DNA of 64,000 nt from Defluviitaleaceae bacterium (lineage in GTDB: Bacteria > Bacillota > Clostridia > Lachnospirales > WQUN01): the NCBI GenBank assembly GCA_009781755.1, contig WQVD01000011.1, positions 1 through 64,000 of the forward strand, read 5' to 3'. Shown here one piece after another: positions 34,013 to 43,285 of this stretch (positions within the stretch are counted from its first letter, which is position 1; every line of letters starts with the position of its first letter). The notes beneath the pieces are model-generated. The model ran no database searches. It was given only the letters and a program-made list of their open reading frames with translations, and was not told the origin of the DNA. A program made the position numbers and the translations under genes.

Positions 34013-36082
34013 ATGAAGCGATTTATATTAATTGTATTTATATTGATGCTGCTTTCGGTTATCGGATTTTATGCTTATTTTTACATGGGTGTTTTTTTCC
34101 GTAATCGATCTGCCAATGCGGAGCCCGTGTTTTATACAACGGAAGCCGGATTTTTTCGCAATGGGTGCGATACGCCGATTGTTATACGCGGGGTAGAATT
34201 GGCACCTTTCGTTCCGGGCATGAGTACTTGGGACTTGGGTGCTAGCTTTGACGATTATTACCGTTGGATGACGCAAATTGCCGAAATGGGTGCCAATACC
34301 TTGCACATCACCGGCATCATGAACAGCGCGTTTTATAATGCGTTCTTCGCTTTTAATACGCATAGCGAGCATGAGTTATTTTTATTGCACGGCGTATATG
34401 GCCGTTATTATGAAGATTTGACTATGTACCTGCGCAAAGTCGTGGACATCATCCATGGCAACCGCATTGATTTATTTAACCGCACGGGGATACAGATTTT
34501 CCGCCGCAATATTTCGCCGTGGGTCATTGGATTTATTGTAGGAACGGATTGGAACCCGGACAGCATTGCCTACATCAATCACAATGTAAACATGCCCGAT
34601 TCCTTTGAAGGACAATTTTTTTACACCGCAGAAGATGCCAATCGCTTTGAAGTCATGTTGGCACAGGTCATGGATGCGACCATCGCATATGAAACCAATC
34701 GTTTTGGCGTGCAGCGGCCGATTAGCTTTTTCTCTTCGCGGCTTACGGACTTTTTGGAATATGATTTGGTATACGCAACGCAGCTGCGGAAATATGCACA
34801 GCTAAGCCTTGAAAACATTATACCCACAGAATATACACGCGCCGGTGTCTTCGCGTCGTATGAAGTGGCAATCCTGAGCGACAATTTTTTATCCTATTTG
34901 TCGGAAGTGCAATTGGAAACGCTGGCGCCGATTTTATATGATTTGGATACCGGATGTTTTTTCCATGGATATTTGGATTTAATGAGGCGTTATCATACGA
35001 TGCCGGTGGTTGCGCTGGGCGTTAGTTTTTCATCGGGGCGCATACCGACACGGTATGGTGAGCCTGCTTTAACAGAGCGCGAACAAGGCCAAAGCTTGGC
35101 CATGGTGGCAACGCAAATTGAGGAACGCGGCTGGTCAGGTGCGGTCATATCGCAGTGGCAAGACGCGTGGGAGCGGCGCACGTGGAATACCGCGTTCGCG
35201 GCGTATCCATGGCGGATACAATATTGGCATAACTTGCAATCTGCCAACGCCAATGTGGGGTTGGTTGCATTCGAACCGGGCCGCGAAGGCCGGCCGGTAA
35301 ATATAAGACCCGGTGCAGCTGATTGGAATGAAGGGCATTTTGTCCATGAATATGACGGCATTCGCATTTATGCGCAGTATACCTTCCAGGGATTGTATTT
35401 GCGGCTGGCGGGGTCGCGGGTAACGCCGCAAAGCCGTTTGTATATACCCATTGATGTTGCGCCGCATTCAGGTACGATGGAGCATGAACATCTAACCTTT
35501 GAACGCCCTGCCAACTTTGTATTAATGGTAGACGGTTTTCACAACACGCGATTGCTAACGACCATGCGTTCCAATGCGTCGTTCATGCGCTTCCATGAAG
35601 AAGTAACGGGAGAAAACCCCTTTGCGTTTATCCCCGGGCGGTGGAATTCGGAATTTGTGCCCATTACCCTGCCCACAGAAAATACGATTTTGGTGGACGA
35701 GCTAACGGCAGAGACGCTGACCTTGCGGCGGCCGGTATTGGTAGAAGTCGGGCGGTTGACCCACGGCAATAACGACCCCAATTCTTTAAACTTCAATTCG
35801 CTGGCCGACTTTGCATTTGGCGAAGACAGCGTTGTCATTCGATTGCCGTGGCTGCTATTAAACTTTTTTGATCCTTCGACGATGTTGGTGCACGATGATT
35901 ATTTTGTGCGATTTGGGGTAGAGGGTGTTTCCGTTAATCAAATTTATGTAGGTATTGTTGGAACGCAAAATACGCCCATCTCTTTTTCTGCCATCCCATT
36001 AAACCCATGGCGGCGCAGCGTTGAATTTCATGAACGGTTGAAGGAATCCTATTTTATTATACAACAGACCTGGAGGCGATAA
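34013..36082 (+). CDS. Membrane-anchored glycosidase-like protein of the envelope operon
   Basis: A 689-residue protein with one N-terminal membrane helix (~4-26) and a large extracytoplasmic part. 'GCDTPIVIRGVELAPFVPGM', 'YRWMTQIAEMGANTLHITGI' and 'WVIGFIVGTDWNP' look like the first strands of a TIM-barrel glycoside hydrolase (GH2/GH42-like). 'IEERGWSGAVISQWQDAWERRTWNTAF' resembles the late catalytic region. I cannot assign a GH family or confirm the acid/base pair. The last ~250 residues look like a beta-rich accessory domain. ATG 34013 follows AGGAGG. Its place beside a GT2 synthase suggests trimming or export of the polymer. Confidence 0.6.
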   Translation: MKRFILIVFILMLLSVIGFYAYFYMGVFFRNRSANAEPVFYTTEAGFFRNGCDTPIVIRGVELAPFVPGMSTWDLGASFDDYYRWMTQIAEMGANTLHITGIMNSAFYNAFFAFNTHSEHELFLLHGVYGRYYEDLTMYLRKVVDIIHGNRIDLFNRTGIQIFRRNISPWVIGFIVGTDWNPDSIAYINHNVNMPDSFEGQFFYTAEDANRFEVMLAQVMDATIAYETNRFGVQRPISFFSSRLTDFLEYDLVYATQLRKYAQLSLENIIPTEYTRAGVFASYEVAILSDNFLSYLSEVQLETLAPILYDLDTGCFFHGYLDLMRRYHTMPVVALGVSFSSGRIPTRYGEPALTEREQGQSLAMVATQIEERGWSGAVISQWQDAWERRTWNTAFAAYPWRIQYWHNLQSANANVGLVAFEPGREGRPVNIRPGAADWNEGHFVHEYDGIRIYAQYTFQGLYLRLAGSRVTPQSRLYIPIDVAPHSGTMEHEHLTFERPANFVLMVDGFHNTRLLTTMRSNASFMRFHEEVTGENPFAFIPGRWNSEFVPITLPTENTILVDELTAETLTLRRPVLVEVGRLTHGNNDPNSLNFNSLADFAFGEDSVVIRLPWLLLNFFDPSTMLVHDDYFVRFGVEGVSVNQIYVGIVGTQNTPISFSAIPLNPWRRSVEFHERLKESYFIIQQTWRR

Positions 36083-36086
36083 ACGC

Positions 36087-37250
36087 ATGTTTAATGACAC
36101 ACGGGTTTATTTAGCCATCCTTATGTACATGTTTGGCGGCATGTTTATGATGGCGTTCAATTTTGTTGAAATGTATCGCGTGCGCATAAAGGAATTGAAC
36201 CAAGCAAGAATAGATGCAAAATGGCGGGGATTTATTTTATTGGCGGTGCCCACCCCCCCAAACGAAATCGATACGCTGGTGTTAAATGCCAAGCACATTG
36301 CACATTTGCACCGCAAATTAAAAAACGCATCCAATTTGTTGGATTTTGCAAGGGCGCTTACATATTTTAAAGAACACGAAGAAGTAAGAGCGGTGTTCGA
36401 CAGCTACATGGGCGCATTGCGTGGGCACGAGTTATTTCATTGGCTGGCTTTTAGTTACAAGCGGGCCAAAATGGAAGAGCGGGCGTACTTTGCTTATTTT
36501 ATTTCATTGTTCCCGGAGGTAGCGGGCAATACATATTCGAATTTGATGAATCAGCTCATTGGATATATTAATAATTCCAATATTTATTGCCGTACCAATG
36601 TTATAAAAGCCTTGTGCCGCATTGGCAATCAATATGCGGTAATTAAAGCGTTAGATTTAATCAACGACAGGGAATACTACATGTACGGTCGATTCTTGGC
36701 TGATGAACTGATGGCATACAAAGGCGACCGTGAGGAATTGGCATTAACATTGTGGGCCAAATACGGGCAGTGGAGCACCGCCATGATGGATATCGTGATT
36801 ATTTACATTAAAAGGGTATCCGGTTCTTTTAAAAACGTATTCATGCCACTGTTGACCAATGATAGAACCGATACCGAGTTACGCATGTCAATCATTCGAT
36901 ATTACAAGCAGTACAGGCATGATCCGGCACACGATACATTAATTGCATTGATGTTTAATGAAAAAAACATAAATTTGTCCATCGTTGCTACAGACGCATT
37001 AAGTGCTTACCCCGGTACCAAAACGGCAGAAGCATTACACCGGGCAATAAAAAGCAGGAATTGGTATATCCGCTACCATGCGGCGGTTAACTTGGTTGAC
37101 CTGAGTGTTTCGATTGGTAATTATCATTGGTTGGATGTGCATGATGATCAATATGCCATGGATATCGTCCGTTATGTAATGCAATTGCGCAACCTGCATG
37201 TCAGCGATTTGGAACCGCAAGAAGAAAGGACCCAACCCTATGTTACGTGA
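36087..37250 (+). CDS. HEAT-repeat membrane protein
   Basis: A 387-residue protein with one N-terminal transmembrane segment (~7-25) and a cytosolic all-helical region. Repeats are visible as 'NVIKALCRIGNQYAVIKALDLI', 'SIVATDALSAYPGTKTAEALHRAI' and 'WYIRYHAAVNLVDL', typical of HEAT/PBS-lyase repeats. ATG 36087 follows GGAGG. The end overlaps the GT2 gene by 11 bases, so the two are translationally coupled. It is probably a scaffold or regulator of the synthase. Confidence 0.78.
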   Translation: MFNDTRVYLAILMYMFGGMFMMAFNFVEMYRVRIKELNQARIDAKWRGFILLAVPTPPNEIDTLVLNAKHIAHLHRKLKNASNLLDFARALTYFKEHEEVRAVFDSYMGALRGHELFHWLAFSYKRAKMEERAYFAYFISLFPEVAGNTYSNLMNQLIGYINNSNIYCRTNVIKALCRIGNQYAVIKALDLINDREYYMYGRFLADELMAYKGDREELALTLWAKYGQWSTAMMDIVIIYIKRVSGSFKNVFMPLLTNDRTDTELRMSIIRYYKQYRHDPAHDTLIALMFNEKNINLSIVATDALSAYPGTKTAEALHRAIKSRNWYIRYHAAVNLVDLSVSIGNYHWLDVHDDQYAMDIVRYVMQLRNLHVSDLEPQEERTQPYVT

Positions 37251-38637
37251 GATAGCGCAGTCCTTTGTTTATTACGCGAGTATACTGTTCGTTATCTATT
37301 TGGTGGTATATGCGACATATTCGTTTTTGTCCACGACAGTAGGCGCATTTATTTTGCGCTACCGCGACAAAATGCGTAAGCTCAGCAACGAAATGCATTA
37401 TGTTTATGTGCCGATATCCATCATATTGCCTGCGTACAATGAATCCGTGACGATTTTAAAAAGCATCGAGTCATTGTTGGAATTGGATTATCACATGTAT
37501 GAAATCGTGGTGGTGGACGACGGGTCAAAAGACGACACCGCCATGCACATCATCAACGAATATAACATGATCCGTTATGACCGGCCGGTGCGCATACAAA
37601 TCAAATGCCAGCCGGTGATCGAAATATATGAAGCACAATTGGGGCACGTCAAACTAACGTTGATCCGCAAAGAAAACGGCGGCAAGGCCGATGCGTTAAA
37701 CATGGGCATTAACGCCTGCCGATTCCCTTATTTTATATGTATGGACGCGGACTCGCACTTGCAACGTGACTCTTTGAAAAAACTCATCGAGCCGGTATTG
37801 GGCGACGACAAAACGGTGTCCGTTGGTGGCGTGGTTCTATTATCGCAGTGCGTCGAGTTTACAAACGGCATGGCAACTTCGTTTAACTTGCCCAAGAATT
37901 GGCTGGTGAGCATGCAAGCGGTGGAATACGACCGTTCTTTCCTCGGCAGCCGCATTTTGATGGATATGTTTAACGGGAATTTAATTGTATCCGGCGCGTT
38001 TGGTTTGTTTAAAAAATCGATTGTCATTAATGCGGGCGGATACGAAGCGGGCAGCCTGGGCGAAGATATGGAAATTGTCATGCGCATGCATATTTATTGC
38101 CAAAGCAATAACATTCCGTATCGCATGCGTTATATACCCACGGCGGTTTGCTTTACGCAGGCGCCCACAACCGTCAAAGATATTTCTACGCAGCGGCGGC
38201 GTTGGCACTTGGGATTGTTCCAAAGCTTGATTACGCATCGGCGTGTATTTTTAAATTATCGTTTCGGGCCGATTGGTTTTATTTCTTATGCTTATTATCT
38301 GTTTTATGAATTATTGTCGCCTTATATCGAGCTATTGGGTACGGCGGTTATCATCACGGCGTTTTATTTTGGCCTGTTGAACTTTAACTTTATGGTCGTA
38401 TTCTTTGCGCTGTATGCGATTTATGGCAGTGTCTTGAGTTTGACGATATTTACGCAGCATATTTATATGCAGGACTTTAAGCTATCAACGAAGGATTTAA
38501 TGAAGGCGATGTTGCTGTGTGTCTTGGAATTGGTCGTATTCCGCTGGCTGTTGGTTTACATCCGCTTTATGTCGTTGTTTGGCTACAAGCGCAAAAAACA
38601 CACTTGGGGCGAAATTACACGCGTGAAAACGGAATAA
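37240..38637 (+). CDS. GT2 polysaccharide synthase (BcsA/NodC-like)
   Basis: A 465-residue processive glycosyltransferase of family GT2. An N-terminal membrane helix (~8-32) precedes the catalytic domain. Catalytic motifs are 'EIVVVDDGSKDDT', 'MDADSHL', 'GEDMEI' and 'QRRRWHLG' (D, DxD, ED and Q-x-x-RW). Three or more C-terminal membrane helices form the usual export channel. The substrate is an NDP-sugar, not determinable here. ATG 37240 follows AAGAAAGGA and lies inside the end of the HEAT gene. It is the last gene of the operon and likely makes an exopolysaccharide or wall polymer. Confidence 0.9.
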   Translation: MLREIAQSFVYYASILFVIYLVVYATYSFLSTTVGAFILRYRDKMRKLSNEMHYVYVPISIILPAYNESVTILKSIESLLELDYHMYEIVVVDDGSKDDTAMHIINEYNMIRYDRPVRIQIKCQPVIEIYEAQLGHVKLTLIRKENGGKADALNMGINACRFPYFICMDADSHLQRDSLKKLIEPVLGDDKTVSVGGVVLLSQCVEFTNGMATSFNLPKNWLVSMQAVEYDRSFLGSRILMDMFNGNLIVSGAFGLFKKSIVINAGGYEAGSLGEDMEIVMRMHIYCQSNNIPYRMRYIPTAVCFTQAPTTVKDISTQRRRWHLGLFQSLITHRRVFLNYRFGPIGFISYAYYLFYELLSPYIELLGTAVIITAFYFGLLNFNFMVVFFALYAIYGSVLSLTIFTQHIYMQDFKLSTKDLMKAMLLCVLELVVFRWLLVYIRFMSLFGYKRKKHTWGEITRVKTE

Positions 38638-38640
38638 ATT

Positions 38641-38812
38641 CAACTAACCACCAATTAACCTCATGCCACCAGCTGCACCACGCTTTTTCCATCGGGACTG
38701 CGTCGGCGCGCAAGGCACATATGCGCCTGATATGCACTTTGCGCACCTCTTTGCTCGACGAAAAATCGCGGCACATCTGACGGCAGCAGGTTAATCGGTG
38801 GTTTATTAACGA
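38641..38812. repeat. Long imperfect inverted repeat (MITE-like or long RNA hairpin)
   Basis: The left half begins ACCACCAATTAACCT and the right half ends AGGTTAATCGGTGGT. The two arms (~80 bases each) can be aligned at roughly 70 percent identity, meeting near 38728. Many differences are transitions, so they would be G·U pairs in RNA. There is no gene inside. It abuts the GT2 stop codon. No target-site duplication is obvious. Confidence 0.7.
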
Positions 38813-38814
38813 AT

Positions 38815-38850
38815 CCAGTCGGTGAGTGTCACTTGCCGACTGGATTTTTA
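38815..38850 (+). terminator. Terminator of the envelope operon
   Basis: CCAGTCGG (38815-38822) pairs with CCGACTGG (38836-38843), followed by ATTTTTATATTTG. Confidence 0.8.
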
Positions 38851-38880
38851 TATTTGTCATTTGTATGATATATTGCACAA

Positions 38881-39606
38881 ATGAAACCTACATACAAAGA
38901 AACCGATTTATACGCCCCCATACATAAAATGCTGACTGAGCAGGGTTTTACCGTGCGCGGCGAAGTCAAAGGCTGCGACATTGCCGCTGTGCGAGACGAC
39001 GCGCTTTGGGTGATTGAAATGAAACTCACAGCCAATCTGAAGCTCCTCTTCCAAGCCATGGAGCGTCAAAGCGCTACAGATTACGTTTTTGTTGCCATTC
39101 CGCGTCCGCGAAAAGCGCGGGATAAACATTACACGCAATTCGTGCGTGTGCTAAAAAAGCTGAACATTGGCTTGATAACCGTGGCACTCGACAGCCCCGC
39201 GCGTATTTGTGAAGTGGTGCATTTCCCCACCGGCAAAGATGTAAAAAACAACGTCAAGACGCGTCGTATCAAAAAAGAAATGGCCGGCCGCACCGTGGAC
39301 ACACAAGGCGGCACGCAGCAAAAGGTAAACACCGCCTACCGCGAGCGCAACGTGCGTATTGCCACACTTTTGGAAGTGCATGCGCCGCTTAATGCCCCCG
39401 CTTTGGTCAAAATCCATGGCTGCGAAGCCGACGCATCTTCCATCCTGCGCAATAACGTGTACGGCTGGTATGAGAAAATAGGCCGCGGAACCTACGCATT
39501 ATCCGACATAGGCCGCGCTTATCTACAAGAAAATGTGTTAAATAATCTCGTAATTTTCTATCGTATGAAAGCTACGCAAAATTCTTGCAATCCAGCAATT
39601 TCGTGA
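38881..39606 (+). CDS. DUF2161-type PD-(D/E)XK family protein
   Basis: A 241-residue protein. 'YKETDLYAPIHKMLTEQGF' leads into the nuclease-like core 'EVKGCDIAAVRDDALWVIEMKL' (D...ExK, residues ~21-42). 'SATDYVFVAIPRPRKAR' and a C-terminal winged-helix-like part ('IHGCEADASSILRNNVYGWYEKIGRGTYALS') follow. This matches DUF2161 proteins, annotated as PD-(D/E)XK-type phosphodiesterases. ATG 38881 has no Shine-Dalgarno. A TATATT at 38869-38874 lies six bases upstream, so a leaderless mRNA is possible although no good -35 is seen. The substrate is unknown. Confidence 0.82.
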   Translation: MKPTYKETDLYAPIHKMLTEQGFTVRGEVKGCDIAAVRDDALWVIEMKLTANLKLLFQAMERQSATDYVFVAIPRPRKARDKHYTQFVRVLKKLNIGLITVALDSPARICEVVHFPTGKDVKNNVKTRRIKKEMAGRTVDTQGGTQQKVNTAYRERNVRIATLLEVHAPLNAPALVKIHGCEADASSILRNNVYGWYEKIGRGTYALSDIGRAYLQENVLNNLVIFYRMKATQNSCNPAIS

Positions 39607-39612
39607 TATAAT
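39585..39612 (+). promoter_or_regulatory. Promoter of the NYN-ftsQ genes
   Basis: TTGCAA (39585-39590), 16 bases, TATAAT (39607-39612). The -35 lies within the end of the DUF2161 gene. Confidence 0.75.
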
Positions 39613-39654
39613 GCGCCGAAATCTATTATTCATTTCTAAGTAAAAGGAGCAATT

Positions 39655-41214
39655 ATGATCCCCAACACCGCAATTTTCTATGATATAGAAAACCTCATCG
39701 GCCCCTTCACGGGCAAAGCCAATACTATTTTGCAATTGGATGAAATTTATCGCCGCGTCCTAGCAACAGAAGGCGTCGAAGGTGTGTCTATCCAACGCGC
39801 TTATGCCGACTGGGTACTACCGCTACACCGAAACTTGCGCGGGTCGGTCTTGCAAGTCGGCATCGAGCCGGTACAAATTTTTAACACCAACCCGCATGAT
39901 AAAATCAAAAATGCCGCCGACGTGGCGCTCATCATCGACGCGGTCGAACTCATTGCCAAGCGGCCCGAAATCACCCATTATGTTATCGCATCGGGCGACG
40001 GTATTTTCGCATTTTTGGCCAAAAAACTGCACGAACACGGCAAGCGCGTGATCGGCATCGGCTTTGATCGTATCGTTAACATGATTTTCCGCAATGCCTG
40101 CGACGTGTATGTAGGATTAGAAAAAACGGACAAATCACTAGTAACGAGCATCGGAAAGAAGAAAAGCGAAGTAAAACAAGACAATAAGGCTGAAAATGAT
40201 GAAGTGGAAACACCCGAAACCGCCACAGCGGAGTCGAAAACAAGCAAATCAACGGTCAAGCAAACACCACAACCCGCCCCCAAGCCCCATCCCATCCCCG
40301 AAAAATTCCCCAAAACAAAATATTCCGAAGTCATGGTGGCCGCCAATGTACCCATCTGGCGCGATTTGGCCGATGCATCGGGCACGCTCATGGTCGTGCG
40401 CCAATTATTGGAAGTATTGCACGCCGAGGAAACGGCACCGCTGCCCGATTTGGAAATTTCCGTTTTCATGACATACCTCAAGCATTACATCCCCGGATTT
40501 ACCTCCAAACGGTTCAACTACCCGCATTTTTCCAATTTCATGCGTTTTATGTTAACGGGTAGCCCGCTGACTTTGTATTCCGTGGAAAACAGCCACAAAA
40601 TCGCCCGTCGAGATAATGTGGACACCAAGGGCGAAACCTTAGAAGACGTTGAAGGATTGCAATTTGTCACGCCCGATGCCACACGGTATGCTTCTATTTT
40701 TGACATTCCTGTGGGGTCGCAGTTTGTGTACACCGTAAACCGGCCGCAACAAAATAAAAACGCTGTACCCGAAAAGAAACCGGCAAAACCATCTCTTGGT
40801 ACGCAAGCACAACCCAAGCCGCGCACCGTCAAACCCACTTCCAAGCCCAAAGTCGTAGAGGCCGCCCCGCAACCCGCGGATACGCCGCCCATCGTCATGG
40901 ACGAAGGCTCCGTGCGTAAATGGATCAAAAATCAATTTATGGAATTGTCCAATGAAGACAAAATATCCAGTGCGGAAGCACGCCGAATGACCACCGAAGA
41001 CTACGCACAAAAAACTTTCGGTATCCGCACTCCCATCTTCCGCGAAATTAAATCACACAGCAATTTGACCGAGCAGCGCAGCGTCAACGGTAAAGTCAAA
41101 TATTGGAAGGAATCTTTCAAGTACAACGGCAAGTTCTATCTTGTGTACAAAGAATGGGTCGTTACCCTGCACGCCGACCGCTTCGCCGCATGGTTGGTTA
41201 AAGTGAAAAAATGA
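39655..41214 (+). CDS. NYN ribonuclease-like protein with OST-HTH-like domain
   Basis: A 519-residue cytosolic protein. Residues ~1-160 form a NYN (LabA/PIN-like) domain with acidic metal-site residues in 'AIFYDIENL', 'KNAADVALIIDAVEL' and 'HYVIASGDGIFAFLA'. Charged Pro/Lys linkers flank a ~100-residue central domain ('LPDLEISVFMTYLKHYIPGFTSKRFNYPHF...'), which resembles an OST-HTH/LOTUS RNA-binding domain. A C-terminal winged-helix-like segment follows. It is probably an RNA-degrading or RNA-binding regulator. ATG 39655 follows AAGGAG. Its end overlaps ftsQ as ATGA, so the two are coupled. Confidence 0.82.
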   Translation: MIPNTAIFYDIENLIGPFTGKANTILQLDEIYRRVLATEGVEGVSIQRAYADWVLPLHRNLRGSVLQVGIEPVQIFNTNPHDKIKNAADVALIIDAVELIAKRPEITHYVIASGDGIFAFLAKKLHEHGKRVIGIGFDRIVNMIFRNACDVYVGLEKTDKSLVTSIGKKKSEVKQDNKAENDEVETPETATAESKTSKSTVKQTPQPAPKPHPIPEKFPKTKYSEVMVAANVPIWRDLADASGTLMVVRQLLEVLHAEETAPLPDLEISVFMTYLKHYIPGFTSKRFNYPHFSNFMRFMLTGSPLTLYSVENSHKIARRDNVDTKGETLEDVEGLQFVTPDATRYASIFDIPVGSQFVYTVNRPQQNKNAVPEKKPAKPSLGTQAQPKPRTVKPTSKPKVVEAAPQPADTPPIVMDEGSVRKWIKNQFMELSNEDKISSAEARRMTTEDYAQKTFGIRTPIFREIKSHSNLTEQRSVNGKVKYWKESFKYNGKFYLVYKEWVVTLHADRFAAWLVKVKK

Positions 41215-41927
41215 AGTTTAAAATTACAATTGGCGTGTGCGCGGTCATACTAGGGGCGGTGTTGTTTTTAATTTCCCCGTTCTTTGGTGCGGACGAAATT
41301 ATCATCGTGGGTAACATCAATGTTTCGCAAACGGAAATTGAAGATCGGCTGGATCTAGTCATCGGTGACAATATTTTGCTCTTTAACACCGCCGCCGCAC
41401 GTGCCCGCATCATGGAGAATTTATACATCGACAGCGTAGCCTTCACGCGGGAATTGCCCGGGCGTATTACCGTAACTGTGCGCGAGCGCCGCTTGGTGGC
41501 TTACATCGAGCATTCACCGGGCAGCTTTTTATTTATTGACGAAAATGGGCGGGTGCTGGAAGTGCGTTCGTCCTTCGCCGAACCATTGCCGGTGGTGACA
41601 GGGCTGTCCTTCAACTCATTCCAACTGGGCGAAATATTGGATGTACCCAACCGCGCGGCGTTTAATATCATCGCGCAGTATGCATCCGCGTTGCAACGCC
41701 AAGGATTAGCCGAGGCGGTCACACACATCGATGTGTCGGATATTTTTAACACACGCATTATCTTCCCTAATTTAATTTTTGAAGTGGGTGATGACGCGCA
41801 CAACGCATACGAAAAAATGCGCATAATTGCAGCAGTTTTGTCGGAATTACCCGCAACGCCGTCGTACCGTGGCATATTTGACTTGCGCGTGATAGATTCG
41901 GAGTACATCCTGTCAATTATCACCTGA
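41211..41927 (+). CDS. ftsQ: Cell division protein FtsQ/DivIB
   Basis: A 238-residue single-pass membrane protein: short cytosolic start, transmembrane helix ~7-23, and a POTRA domain 'ADEIIIVGNINVSQTEIEDRLDLVIGDNIL' at ~27-95. A beta domain with 'YIDSVAFTRELPGRITVTVRERRLVAYIE' follows. In the divisome it links FtsL/FtsB to septal wall synthesis. It is short but complete for Bacillota. ATG 41211 overlaps the NYN stop. ftsZ follows after a 104-nt gap. An upstream murein-gene cluster (mur/fts) is not present here. Confidence 0.88.
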   Translation: MKFKITIGVCAVILGAVLFLISPFFGADEIIIVGNINVSQTEIEDRLDLVIGDNILLFNTAAARARIMENLYIDSVAFTRELPGRITVTVRERRLVAYIEHSPGSFLFIDENGRVLEVRSSFAEPLPVVTGLSFNSFQLGEILDVPNRAAFNIIAQYASALQRQGLAEAVTHIDVSDIFNTRIIFPNLIFEVGDDAHNAYEKMRIIAAVLSELPATPSYRGIFDLRVIDSEYILSIIT

Positions 41928-42031
41928 AGAAATCCCGCGGTTTTCATTAAAATGCTTGCAATGTAGCCGAAATTATGTTAATAAATTGTAACTTAACGGT
42001 TATATGCCGTAATACGCCTTTGGGGGAAGAA

Positions 42032-43213
42032 ATGATTGATATAGATGTCATGCACGATTTGAAAGCAAAAATTAAAGTAATTGGCGTAGGCGGCGGCGGC
42101 AACAACGCCGTAGATCGTATGGTTGAAGAAAAAATCAGCAATATCGAATTTATATCTGCCAATACGGATAGCATGGCGTTGGCGCGTTCCAAGGCCTCTG
42201 TGCGTATCCAATTGGGCGAGAAATTAACGCGCGGTTTGGGTGCGGGCAGCAAGCCCGAAGTCGGCCGCCGCGCCGCGGAAGAAACCCGCGACGTTATTGG
42301 ACAAGCCATTGAAGGCACCAACCTGTTGTTCATCACCGCCGGTATGGGCGGGGGTACGGGCACGGGTGCGGCGCCTGTTATCGCGTCTATCGCGCGGGAT
42401 ATGGGTATCTTGACCGTGGGCGTTGTGACCAAGCCCTTTGCCTTTGAAGGCGCGCCGCGTATGCGCAAGGCCATGGCAGGCATTGAAGAATTGCGCAAAT
42501 GCGTGGACACGTTGGTGGTTATCCCTAACCAACGTTTGCTAGATATCATTGCAGACGACACTTCCTTTATTGATGCTTTTCGTGTAGCGGACGAAGTGCT
42601 GCACCAAGGCGTAAAGGGCATCAGCGGATTAATTTTGGATGATGGCCTCATTAACTTGGACTTTGCAGATGTAGAAACCATCATGCAAGGCCAAGGGCAC
42701 ATTGCACATATGGGCGTGGGCACAGGCAGCGGCAAGAATAAAATCATGGACGCCGCCGATGCCGCCATCAACTCACCCCTGTTGGAAACAAGCATCCACG
42801 GCGCTAAAGCACTGCTCATCAGCTTTGCAGGCGGCTTGGGTCTGACTTTGAAGGATGTAAACGCAGCGGCAGAGTACATCGGCATCAATATTGACCCGGA
42901 TGCTGAAGTCATCGTAGGCGCCAATATAAATGAAGCGTTGAACGACACCGTAAACGTAACGGTCGTTGCCACTGGGTTAAATGAATCATCTACGGCGTCA
43001 CGCATCCGCCCAATAGCCAAGCCGTTAGCTCCCATCATCGGCGATGAAGAACCCCCCAAAGCCGAAGCTGAAACTGTCGAAGATGACGGCGTCACCAAAG
43101 AAATCCCCCGCGAAGGCTTAAAGCCCATCCGCGAAACGAATCAAAAAGACACCGATTCCCCCTTCGAAATCCCCATCTTCTTGCAACGCCGCAAACCTTC
43201 CGACAAAAAATAA
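42032..43213 (+). CDS. ftsZ: Cell division GTPase FtsZ
   Basis: A 393-residue tubulin homologue forming the Z-ring. It has '[17 protein letters not shown]', the GTP signature '[19 protein letters not shown]' at ~103-121, and the T7-loop '[15 protein letters not shown]' with the catalytic Asp residues. A variable acidic linker precedes the conserved tail '[12 protein letters not shown]', which binds FtsA/SepF-type partners. ATG 42032 follows GGGGGAAG; an upstream in-frame ATG at 41975 lacks a ribosome site and would add residues unlike FtsZ. Confidence 0.98.
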   Translation: MIDIDVMHDLKAKIKVIGVGGGGNNAVDRMVEEKISNIEFISANTDSMALARSKASVRIQLGEKLTRGLGAGSKPEVGRRAAEETRDVIGQAIEGTNLLFITAGMGGGTGTGAAPVIASIARDMGILTVGVVTKPFAFEGAPRMRKAMAGIEELRKCVDTLVVIPNQRLLDIIADDTSFIDAFRVADEVLHQGVKGISGLILDDGLINLDFADVETIMQGQGHIAHMGVGTGSGKNKIMDAADAAINSPLLETSIHGAKALLISFAGGLGLTLKDVNAAAEYIGINIDPDAEVIVGANINEALNDTVNVTVVATGLNESSTASRIRPIAKPLAPIIGDEEPPKAEAETVEDDGVTKEIPREGLKPIRETNQKDTDSPFEIPIFLQRRKPSDKK

Positions 43214-43239
43214 CACCCACGCATAATTAATCAAAAAAC

Positions 43240-43285
43240 AGTCCACCCTAAGCGCATCAATCATGCACTAGGGAGGACTTTTTTT
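43240..43285 (+). terminator. Terminator hairpin overlapping the dacF ribosome binding site
   Basis: AGTCCACCCTA (43240-43250) pairs with TAGGGAGGACT (43269-43279), with one A·A mismatch. An inner GCAT/ATGC stem and a run of seven or eight T follow, ending directly at the ATG (43286). The Shine-Dalgarno AGGGAGG (43270-43276) is the 3' arm itself, so the hairpin would both terminate transcription and hide the ribosome site. Confidence 0.8.

Noticed and set aside
38517-38878. Frames on both strands across the gap after the GT2 gene, encoding similar peptides
   Set aside because: The similarity arises because the DNA is an inverted repeat; no ribosome sites are present.
41947-43128. Long minus-strand frame across ftsZ
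   Set aside because: Shadow of ftsZ; the plus-strand product is an unmistakable FtsZ.
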